This document shows, piece by piece, positions 1 to 6,836 of a stretch of DNA of 19,341 nucleotides (the first letter of the stretch is position 1; each line of letters opens with the position of its first letter). Under the pieces are notes generated by a model, which was given only the letters and a program-made list of their open reading frames with translations, did no database searches and had not been told where the DNA came from. This stretch comes from Willaertia magna (taxonomy: Eukaryota; Heterolobosea; Eutetramitea; Acrasida; Naegleriidae), in assembly GCA_902984215.1 (NCBI GenBank), contig CADWAF010001229.1, forward strand, positions 1-19,341. Direction: 5' to 3'. The translations under genes were made by a program, and so were the position numbers.

Positions 1-536
1 TTAATTTGTTGGTCACCTTTTCTATCATTTATAAATTCTTCAACTGAATTAAATAAAACCTTTGCACATCTTGGTTTTGGAAATCCAAAAATACCTGAAC
101 TTATTGCTGGAATACTAATACTTTTATAACTATCATCTACTAACATTCTTAAAACAGTTTGCACACACATTTGTAATTCAAAATCTTCTTGTTCCAATCC
201 AACATCTTGGGCTGTCTTTTTGTATGAAGGCCAAATAGGTCCAACAGCATGATAAATTGCTTTGCAAGGTAATCTTCCACTACCAGTCTTTAATACTTCT
301 CCGGCATCTAATTCTCTACCAACCTTTATTACTTCTTTATTACTTTGTTCTTGAATTTCAATTCCTCCTTTCTTTACAATAGCACCTGCTAATCCAGAAA
401 TATGTTGTAATCTTCCATTTGCTGCATTTACAATAACATCAACATTTTCTTCAGTTAGATCACCTTTTCTTACTTGAACAATAAATTTTCCATCTCCTAA
501 CTTTATTTCTCTTAGCACTCCTTTCAATAAAGACAT
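1..536 (-). CDS. Macro-domain protein (ADP-ribose binding), partial
   Basis: The frame runs from an ATG at 536 to the left edge with no stop, so about 178 N-terminal residues are visible and the C-terminus is missing. They form an almost complete macro domain. Residues 34-44 read VIVNAANGRLQ, the first ADP-ribose loop; H45-I46-S47-G48 stands where many macro domains have HGGG; GRLPCK and the HAVGP strand follow; near the cut end comes SIPAISSGIFGFP, the second phosphate-binding loop. The layout, with the LQH..GLA, GRLPCK and HAVGP blocks, looks most like macro domains of the PARP9/PARP14 type. Macro domains bind or remove ADP-ribose on proteins or nucleic acids. Whether this one is a hydrolase or only a reader cannot be told. 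Further domains could follow beyond the edge. The ATG lies in an A-rich context (TAAAAAATG) like its neighbours. Confidence 0.9.
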   Translation of the reverse strand, partial: MSLLKGVLREIKLGDGKFIVQVRKGDLTEENVDVIVNAANGRLQHISGLAGAIVKKGGIEIQEQSNKEVIKVGRELDAGEVLKTGSGRLPCKAIYHAVGPIWPSYKKTAQDVGLEQEDFELQMCVQTVLRMLVDDSYKSISIPAISSGIFGFPKPRCAKVLFNSVEEFINDRKGDQQI

Positions 537-1148
537 TTTTTATTTTTATTAAATAGATCAAAAAAGCGTTTTCAAGTTTAAGATGGCACTAATTTTTTAT
601 GTTCATTTTTTGTAAACAGTGTTGCTCGAGAATCTAAACTCAAATTTGATATAATTGTCATAAAGTACTTTAAACAATTGTAACAATAATGTAAACGCAG
701 ATTTTAAGTAATTTTAGGGAAGACAGCTAATAAATTCTTTAGATTTAGCTATGAAGTATTACCTTAATTGTATTGATAGCTGTTGTAATTCTAAAGTAAG
801 TCCTTAAATTTTCTCAGATTTTCTGGTATAACAGTTATCCTGTAATAAATGGCCATTCAGAAAAATAAATGGTTTTTCATAATGACGATTCACAAAGGGA
901 ATTATACCTCAATTCAAAATTAAAACAAAATAGTCGCATTGTCTGGAAGTTATGTTACTCCAAATAAGATTGATAATGATTAAGATGTTCAAGAAATGTG
1001 ATATTAGGGCAGTCTGACTATCAAGCTAATTTTGTAAATTGTTTAAGTATATAACAAACCTGAAATTATCTTGGTTCTTAGAAAAGCACCGTCAGCTTTA
1101 CATTCTTCCCTTTCATTCAACAGAAAAAAAAGAAAATAATTCTAAGCT
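537..1148. promoter_or_regulatory. Divergent intergenic spacer between macro-domain and Myb genes
   Basis: This 612-bp stretch separates two divergently transcribed genes and must hold both promoters. I see no convincing gene, tRNA or repeat in it. A palindromic element TAACAGTTA lies at 829-837 and runs directly into TTATC (GATAA on the other strand). A 24-codon ATG frame at 849-923 looks like chance. The base composition is AT-rich throughout. Confidence 0.5.
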
Positions 1149-2136
1149 ATGGCTGCATCATCTGATAACTTAATTGCTACTGCATTACTAAGCTTAAAAG
1201 AATTATCCAAAGATCATGAAAATCCAAATAATACATCAATCATGACTTTGGAACCACAATTTCAAATATCTTCACATGATTATGAACATCAACAATTAAA
1301 AGTATTAATGCAAAACACTTTCAAATGTGGTATTACAAAGTCACCATTTAGTCCAACTAGCAACAACAGTACCAAGGTATTCACGCCTCCTTCTCCTTCT
1401 CCAGTAAGAACAACAACCACATACAACATAACAAATATTAAAAATACACCACCTCCTCCAAGTTGGTCCTTTACAACATCTTATTCTAGTCCAGAACAAA
1501 AATCATCAATTAGCAAACCAAGAAAAATGATGCTTAATAGATGGTATGCCGAAAAAACAACATATCCTCATCAAATAATTATACAACAACAAGTTGTTTC
1601 TCCTCAAGATATTATAAATGTAAGAACCCAAGGAACTTCTCCATCAACACCACGTTCTGCAATCTCCACTGACTCTATGATAAGTGATAAAACATTTGAT
1701 AAAATGTCAACTGAAAGTTGTAATGTCGAAGTACAAACACAATTTGATAATATCCCAAGTGTTGTAAGAAGAGTAAGCAATGCTTCCACAGATGACAAAA
1801 GTGAAGAGGGGTGTGTCTCAAACGAAGAACAACAAATAGTGTCCAAGAAAAAGCAAAGAAAATCTAAAAAGGACCAATCTGGAAAGTCAGGACAACATAG
1901 ATCAGGTTGGTGGACTGAAGTCGAGCATGAAGCATTCTTAAAAGGTCTAAAGCACTGTGGTCACAACTGGAAACTCATTAGTCAATCCTATGTAAAGACT
2001 AGAGGAAGGTAAGTAATTTCATTCTATAATTTTCCTTTTTAACATATTCATTAGAAGGCAATGTGCTAGTCACGCTCAAAAATGGTACCAATCAGCCAGA
2101 TATTTAGAGGATAAAGAAAAGATGAAGTACCTCTAA
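1149..2136 (+). CDS. SHAQKYF-class single-repeat Myb protein, two exons
   Basis: Two exons, 1149-2008 and 2055-2136, joined across a 46-nt GTAAGT...TTAG intron (phase 2), give a 313-residue protein. The first ~250 residues are low complexity, rich in Ser, Thr, Pro and Gln, with a basic KKKQRKSKK stretch before residue 250 that could be a nuclear localisation signal. Residues about 253-300 form one Myb/SANT repeat: GWWTEVEHEAFLKGL (helix 1), HNWKLISQSYV (helix 2), then across the splice RRQCASHAQKWY (helix 3). SHAQKWY is a variant of the SHAQKYF signature of plant-type and amoebozoan single-repeat Myb factors, which bind DNA through that third helix. The protein ends only about 13 residues after the repeat. 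If unspliced, translation stops at 2010-2012 and the recognition helix is lost. The role is presumably transcriptional regulation; targets are unknown. Confidence 0.88.
2009..2054 (+). other. Intron of the Myb gene (46 nt)
   Basis: GTAAGT donor, TTAG acceptor, TTTTTAAC about 13 nt before the 3' end as a possible branch site. Removing it restores the third helix of the Myb repeat (SHAQKWY); keeping it gives an immediate TAA. Confidence 0.92.
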
Positions 2137-2270
2137 GCTAAATTTGTTATACAATTGTAATCTACAATTTTGTACAATTTTGTTCAGTATTAATGTATAC
2201 TAATTTTATATTATAATAATATAAACCAAATGTAACTTACCACAATAAGGTATAATAATGTATAAAATAA
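2137..2270. other. Convergent 3' spacer between Myb and TPGS2
   Basis: 134 bp between the stops of two convergent genes, so both 3' UTRs and cleavage sites fall here. It contains three near-repeats of TACAATT(T/G) around 2150-2180 and AT-rich TATAATAAT runs. A GTAAGT on the minus strand at 2240-2235 lies after the TPGS2 stop, and nothing suggests that it is used. Confidence 0.4.
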
Positions 2271-3095
2271 TTATTTCTTTTTCTTTAACTTCGATGCTAT
2301 TACGTCAACTTTTTTTAAATCAATTTTTGTATTCTTTGGTTTAACCTTTTTTTTCATTTTACTTCTTTTCATTTCCTTAATCCTAGATACTAACTCCCCA
2401 AACATACTATCATTATCACTATTATCCTTTTCATCTAACATGAACTGTTCATTATCAACACATATCCTCCTTAAATCAATACTAAGCCTTTGAGGAGATA
2501 AGAATCTTATCCATTGTTTTGTTATTGAGGGCAACCCAGCATCTGTAAATATCATTTGCCAATGAGGCAAGCCTAAATGTAATACCATTAAACGAAAATA
2601 TTCAACAAATGTCTTTGAAACGAACCACCAATTCATTGCAAGGTCTTGGTACCATATTTCAGTAGCGGCCGTAGGAGATATTGGATTTTCTTTATAAACA
2701 AGGCATACCCTTCCTCCACTTTGAGGACTAGAATTACTTAATTCAAAAACTGTATGAAATGGTGAATTGGTATCTTGTTCAACTGTGTTATTTTCGGACC
2801 TAACCTTAACTTCAACCAACTTTTCTAAGGAATGTATATACATATAACCTAATTGTATTTCTTTTTCACCTCCCAAGACAATTTTCCATTTCAATAGAAA
2901 TCCATTTGAATATAAAAGAAAAGACCTCAATTCCGAAGGTAATGTTAAATTTCCATGATTATTTTCCCATTGAATTATTTGAGATAAAGTTGCAGGTTTA
3001 GTTTCAAATAACTGTACATTCTTCACTCCTTCATGAGATTCTAAAAAGTGAATCAAACTAAGGGTAACACTGTCAAACATCTCTTGTACATTCAT
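2271..3095 (-). CDS. TPGS2: Tubulin polyglutamylase complex subunit 2
   Basis: A single-exon 274-residue protein. The arrangement matches TPGS2 (human C18orf10), a SMI1/KNR4-superfamily fold: an N-terminal helix with FLESHEGVKNVQLFE, then PSELRSFLLYSNGFLLKWK (the SMI1-like core), a GYMYIHSLEKL strand, FELSNSSPQSGGRVCLVYK, TEIWYQDLAMNWWFVSKTF, and the diagnostic YFRLMVLHLGLPHWQ at about residues 165-179 followed by TKQWIRFLSPQRL. The C-terminal ~35 residues are Lys-rich and end in KLKKKK, as expected for a microtubule- or tubulin-associated tail. In animals TPGS2 is a non-catalytic subunit of the TTLL1 polyglutamylase complex that adds glutamate chains to tubulin in cilia, centrioles and neurons. 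The ATG at 3095 lies only 35 nt after the stop of the upstream SHOCT gene on the same strand. No introns are seen. Confidence 0.88.
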   Translation of the reverse strand: MNVQEMFDSVTLSLIHFLESHEGVKNVQLFETKPATLSQIIQWENNHGNLTLPSELRSFLLYSNGFLLKWKIVLGGEKEIQLGYMYIHSLEKLVEVKVRSENNTVEQDTNSPFHTVFELSNSSPQSGGRVCLVYKENPISPTAATEIWYQDLAMNWWFVSKTFVEYFRLMVLHLGLPHWQMIFTDAGLPSITKQWIRFLSPQRLSIDLRRICVDNEQFMLDEKDNSDNDSMFGELVSRIKEMKRSKMKKKVKPKNTKIDLKKVDVIASKLKKKK

Positions 3096-3130
3096 TTTTT
3101 AAGAATTATTGTTTCTCTAAAGTCATTAAT
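3096..3130 (-). other. 35-nt gap between SHOCT stop and TPGS2 start
   Basis: On the minus strand the SHOCT stop is embedded in CAATAAATT, so an AATAAA hexamer (3135-3130) overlaps the stop codon. The gap also holds a six-codon ATG frame (MTLEKQ). One gene's 3' end and the next gene's 5' leader must overlap here, or a shared transcript covers both. Confidence 0.6.
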
Positions 3131-3736
3131 TTATTGTAATAATTTTTTCTTTTGTTGTTGGAATTCCTCTTCACTTAGAATACCTTTATCTCTTAAGGAA
3201 GCAAGTTTTTCTAATTGTGAAGTTAAAGAAGAAAGATCTGTATTGGTTGTAGTACTTGATTGTTTGGTTGGTGTGGAAGAAGATGAGGTAGTACCTTTAC
3301 TGAATCCACTACTACTTGTGACATACTTCTTTTCTCCTGTTTTTGGGTCTACAATAAATCCTTGTCTTCTTTGTTCGTATTTTGGAGTGCCAGTCACAAC
3401 TACTTGTTGTGTTCCGAATTTATCATCTTTTAAACGTTGAACTATTTGTAATCCTTTTCCTTCTTCTCTTTTGATTAAAATGTATGGTCCTTGTTTTGCA
3501 ATATCAAATTGTTGCCAAGAGTTAACACTTCTTTTTGCAATTTTAATATTTACATCAACAATAGAAGAATTTTTAACATTAAGTGATTTTGCTGTCACTT
3601 GTTCTAGTGATGAAATATCATCGGTAGATTCAAAAATACAATAATCTCCTTCATTAGTTTTAACAAATAATTGGAAAGGATGATCTTCGGTTGCAGGAAT
3701 GTTTTCGATCGAAAAGAAAAGGTCTACAGTTGGCAT
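3131..3736 (-). CDS. SHOCT-domain protein, unknown function
   Basis: A 201-residue single-exon protein. I chose the ATG at 3736; the codon before it is TTG, which is unlikely as a eukaryotic start. The C-terminal ~30 residues are a clear SHOCT (short C-terminal) domain: QLEKLASLRDKGILSEEEF followed by QQQKKKLL. SHOCT is a small two-helix module, common in bacteria, usually at the C-terminus and thought to mediate oligomerisation or targeting. A Ser/Thr-rich linker (about residues 140-165) separates it from a ~135-residue N-terminal region that I do not recognise. That region looks like mixed beta/alpha, with QGPYILIKREEGKGLQIVQR and FIVDPKTGEKKYV segments. No signal peptide or membrane segment is visible. 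It lies in a minus-strand tandem between ataxin-2 and TPGS2. Confidence 0.82.
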   Translation of the reverse strand: MPTVDLFFSIENIPATEDHPFQLFVKTNEGDYCIFESTDDISSLEQVTAKSLNVKNSSIVDVNIKIAKRSVNSWQQFDIAKQGPYILIKREEGKGLQIVQRLKDDKFGTQQVVVTGTPKYEQRRQGFIVDPKTGEKKYVTSSSGFSKGTTSSSSTPTKQSSTTTNTDLSSLTSQLEKLASLRDKGILSEEEFQQQKKKLLQ

Positions 3737-3892
3737 CAATTAAGATTTAATATTTTTTTTACAAAATAAATAAGTTTGGTTACGTGTGACTGGATGATAA
3801 CTTAATGATCCATCTATTTCTAAATTATTATGACGCTGTTTGACAACTAAGGTTAATGAATTCAAGCCTATTCGAATTATTTTAATAAATAT

Positions 3893-6592
3893 TTAATATC
3901 TTTCATTTGTGTCTCTCTTTGGCAATGGTTGCATTGGTTGATAAGCATAAGGAGGAGGTTGATAATTATAAGGTGGAATATTTGCAGGAGGGAATTGAGG
4001 AGGAATCATTGGAGGATATCCATAACCATATGGACCTGGATAAGGCATTGCAGTTGGTTGTGGATCGTATTCTGGATGTGAAATTGGATCATTTTCTTTA
4101 TAACTTCTTCTTTGATCTAAATCATCATAATTATACAACCAACTTGGACCAACAGTCTTTGGATCAGGCAATTGATCTAATGCAACTTCTTTAAAGAAGT
4201 AATCTGTTAATGGTCTGTCATCAACTGTACTTAAGTTAGCCCAAGATTGAGATCTTGTAAATGTATTAATTCCAGATGGATTATATGGTTGATATATCAT
4301 GTTAGGAGGAACATATCCAGGATAACCAGTTGGTGGTGTAAACACTGGAGGATAGAATGTCATTGGTGGAGGAACTTGAGGCATTATATTGGTAGTAACA
4401 GAAGTAGTTGTAGTTGTTGTAGTGGTAGTAGAAGAAGAACTTCCAGACGATACTCCTTTTGGAACAAATGCTGTTGCATTAGGATTGAAACGAAATTCTT
4501 TTGCATTTGGGTTAAGAGTTGATTTAGTTTTAGTTGTGATTGTTGTTGTAGAACTACTTGCAACAGTTGTATTTCCACTTGAAGTGACAGCTTTAGTCTC
4601 AGTAACTTTCTTTTCTTCCTTCTTTGTTTCTAACACAGTCGGTGTTGCTGACTTATTCTTTTCCTTCATAGTATTTAATAAGCTAGTACTTGTAATTGTA
4701 GATGATGTATTGGTTGTGGTGAATTTATCAGATATCTTGGTTAAGCTCACACTGAAGGCTTTAAGAGAAGCAGTTTCTCTTTCTCTATTTAATGGAGTCT
4801 TTGAAATCTTAGATTTAAAGTCCATATAATCAGAAAGAACATGTTCTGGAATCTTTGGTCTTGGAGGTTCTAAAATAATTGCATCTAAACGATTAATATC
4901 ACTAACAATTGGACTAGAAATCTTTGGAGATTTAGGAGCGATTGTTGGACTGTTAGGAGTAGATGATTGACTTCCAATACTTCCACTTCTTAAACGTTCA
5001 GGATATAATTGTTTTCTAAGTCTCTTATGTTCTTCAATAATTTGTAATCTAATTGGTTCAATAGGACCAATATGTTCCATTCCACTAAATGAATTGCTTC
5101 TTGCATTTCTTGTTTTAGTTTCTAATAATAAGCGAGAAGGAACTGCACCTTTTGGTGATTTTTCTTCTGCTAATGACTTTGAAATAATACTTGGATGTGG
5201 TAATACAACTTGGCTTGATGATCTAGCTTTAGTTGCAATATTTGCTAAAGAAATAGGAGTAGGCTTAGAAGACATTCCAACAGAACTATCATCTTTAGAA
5301 GTTGTTGTTGTTATTTCTTTAGAAACTGTAGCAGTAGTAATAGATGTTTTTGAAGGAATAGTAATACTTGATGGCTTCATCTTGTCACGTTGATGAGGAG
5401 GAATATATTTTGCTGGTGAATTATTATTAATACTAGTAGTTGTATTAGTAACAATTGTTGCCTTCTTACTTGATGATTTCTTATTATTCTTATTTCCTGG
5501 TTTCATAACTTCATTCTCTCTAATAACTGAACTATATAAATCTTCTTCAGAATAATCCATTTGATTTAATAATCCTCTTTCTTCTAAGATATGAATATTG
5601 GTATTATCACCAGGTGTTTGTCTTTCAATTTCTTCTGCAATTTTCTGAGCTTTTTCTTCGTGAAGTTTATAAAATTCAGAATCCCTATCTAAATAAGTTG
5701 TATAAACATGTTCTTCATAAGTTGAAGTAACACCAAACTTTCTATAATTTTCAGCAAATTGATCCCAATTTCTAACATTGTGAGGGACACTTTCTTCCAA
5801 TGAAAGTAATGAATCATCTAAATCTTGATCTTCTGGTTGCCATTTAACTAATTCTCTTTCTTCTAACATTCTGTTAGAAATTTCAGTATCAGTCATAAAT
5901 CTATTTTTAACTTTACGTTCTGATGCAAAGGTAATGTTCTTAGCATAAATTTGAAAAATATCTTTAGATTTAAAAACTAAAGTTTCAAAAACTGTTTGAT
6001 AATTTTTCTGTAATGTTTTTTGATCTACATTTGTTTTACCATGTTTTTTTAATTTAACTAATTTTAAAACTACATTAACTGAATCCGCAGTTTTAATATC
6101 AATGGAATTTACGGTATGGAAAATACCTTCATAAACATCTCCGCTTGAAGTAATTAATTCTACCAATTGACCAACAAAATGTAAAAATAAGAAAGAAAAT
6201 CTTTCACGATGAATTTGTAATAATTGATTTTGTTGTTCATCATTTTGGGTTGTTGGGAATGTTGTTCCATTGGTATTATTAACAACAGTAGAAGTTGTTG
6301 GTTGATGTTGATTAGGAATGTTATTTACGTTATTGGTGCTATTTGGAGTAGGAGTGGTAGTGGTTGAGGTGGTGGATGATTGTTGTTTCTTTGGTGGTGA
6401 AGTTGATGCTGAATGTTGTTGCTTGTTTGAAGAATTACTTTTCTTGTTACTATGTTGTTCTTGTTTATTGTTGTTAAATGCACCCCAAGCATTTGTATTA
6501 CTATTGGTAAATCCACCCTTGTTGGTATTAGGCTTATTATTTGATCCGCCACCGGTGGAGCCACTACCTGTTTGACTCTTTGTTTGCACCAT
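3893..6592 (-). CDS. ATXN2: Ataxin-2 family protein (LSm, LsmAD, double PAM2)
   Basis: An 899-residue protein from the ATG at 6592; an upstream in-frame extension starts only at TTG and was rejected. Order: Asn/Ser/Thr/Gln-rich N-terminus (1-125); ataxin-2-type LSm domain (about 132-215, with VGQLVELITSSGDVYEGIF); LsmAD (about 250-320, with RNWDQFAENYRKFGV and YTTYLDRDSEFY); a long disordered, Ser/Thr/Lys-rich middle; two overlapping PAM2 motifs (693-711, LNPNAKEFRFNPNATAFVP), which in this family bind the MLLE domain of poly(A)-binding protein; a poly-Ser/Thr run; and a Pro/Tyr-rich C-terminus with YPGYVPP and PYGYGYPP repeats. Ataxin-2 (yeast Pbp1) acts in mRNA stability, translation and stress-granule assembly in the cytoplasm. 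The gene is divergent from Nup58 across 244 bp. No poly-Gln tract of the human disease type is present. Confidence 0.94.
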   Translation of the reverse strand: MVQTKSQTGSGSTGGGSNNKPNTNKGGFTNSNTNAWGAFNNNKQEQHSNKKSNSSNKQQHSASTSPPKKQQSSTTSTTTTPTPNSTNNVNNIPNQHQPTTSTVVNNTNGTTFPTTQNDEQQNQLLQIHRERFSFLFLHFVGQLVELITSSGDVYEGIFHTVNSIDIKTADSVNVVLKLVKLKKHGKTNVDQKTLQKNYQTVFETLVFKSKDIFQIYAKNITFASERKVKNRFMTDTEISNRMLEERELVKWQPEDQDLDDSLLSLEESVPHNVRNWDQFAENYRKFGVTSTYEEHVYTTYLDRDSEFYKLHEEKAQKIAEEIERQTPGDNTNIHILEERGLLNQMDYSEEDLYSSVIRENEVMKPGNKNNKKSSSKKATIVTNTTTSINNNSPAKYIPPHQRDKMKPSSITIPSKTSITTATVSKEITTTTSKDDSSVGMSSKPTPISLANIATKARSSSQVVLPHPSIISKSLAEEKSPKGAVPSRLLLETKTRNARSNSFSGMEHIGPIEPIRLQIIEEHKRLRKQLYPERLRSGSIGSQSSTPNSPTIAPKSPKISSPIVSDINRLDAIILEPPRPKIPEHVLSDYMDFKSKISKTPLNRERETASLKAFSVSLTKISDKFTTTNTSSTITSTSLLNTMKEKNKSATPTVLETKKEEKKVTETKAVTSSGNTTVASSSTTTITTKTKSTLNPNAKEFRFNPNATAFVPKGVSSGSSSSTTTTTTTTTSVTTNIMPQVPPPMTFYPPVFTPPTGYPGYVPPNMIYQPYNPSGINTFTRSQSWANLSTVDDRPLTDYFFKEVALDQLPDPKTVGPSWLYNYDDLDQRRSYKENDPISHPEYDPQPTAMPYPGPYGYGYPPMIPPQFPPANIPPYNYQPPPYAYQPMQPLPKRDTNERY
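4391..4444 (-). repeat. Poly-Ser/Thr trinucleotide run in ataxin-2
   Basis: Imperfect ACT/ACA/ACC repeats (read on the minus strand) encode four Ser followed by nine Thr. The run lies in the disordered segment just after the PAM2 pair and is a likely site of length variation. Confidence 0.6.
4460..4522 (-). other. Two overlapping PAM2 motifs
   Basis: The sequence encodes ST followed by LNPNAKEFRFNPNATAFVP (L693-P711). The first copy is LNPNAKEFR with Phe where the last Pro would be. That Phe serves as the hydrophobic first position of the second copy, FNPNATAFVP. The two copies therefore repeat with a nine-residue period. Confidence 0.85.
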
Positions 6593-6836
6593 TTTTTTAA
6601 TTTTAATTTTTAACAAAATTTTTTAGCTTGAAGCATTTCAAAGGGTTACAAATTGCGTTGACGATTAATTTGATAAAACTTTTTTGTGGCGAGACTTGAA
6701 CCTAAACAAACATTATGTCTATGAATTCTAATGAACAGAGAAAGCTTGGCGTTATAGAATTCAAATATTGGGAATTGTTGCTGCAAGCTTTTGGTTTTTA
6801 ACTGCAACAAAAGTTTGTGTGAAAGGCAATAAAAAA
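6593..6836. promoter_or_regulatory. Bidirectional promoter region, ataxin-2 / Nup58
   Basis: 244 bp lie between two divergent start codons. T-runs flank the ataxin-2 start and an A-run precedes the Nup58 ATG. No defined TATA box can be asserted in such AT-rich DNA. The Nup58 side contains a 28-codon upstream frame (6715-6801). Confidence 0.5.
6715..6801 (+). other. Possible upstream ORF in Nup58 leader (28 codons)
   Basis: ATG at 6715 to TAA at 6799-6801, ending 35 nt before the Nup58 ATG. The peptide (MSMNSNEQRKLGVIEF...) resembles nothing I know. It counts only if the Nup58 transcript starts upstream of 6715. Confidence 0.3.

Noticed and set aside
849..923. 24-codon ATG frame in the 5' spacer of the Myb gene
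   Set aside because: Short, no A-rich context of the kind seen at real starts here, no recognisable motif; expected by chance in 600 bp.
3048..3440. Plus-strand open frame across TPGS2 and SHOCT
   Set aside because: It spans the start of one real gene and the end of another on the opposite strand and has no recognisable domain.
4389..4829. Open frame on the plus strand within ataxin-2
   Set aside because: Val-rich shadow of Thr-rich ataxin-2 coding sequence; the minus strand has domain-level support.
6593..6616. N-terminal extension of ataxin-2 upstream of the ATG
   Set aside because: It begins at TTG and is mostly Lys/Ile from AT-rich leader. The ATG at 6592 has an A-rich context like the other genes; similar TTG extensions of the SHOCT, Nup58, dioxygenase and CC2D2A genes were dropped for the same reason.
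6687..6702. tRNA-like T-arm (GGTTCAAGTCTCGC on the minus strand)
   Set aside because: The loop fits TTCRANY, but the five bases before it (TTAGG) cannot pair with the five after (CTCGC), and no acceptor, D or anticodon arms could be found around it.
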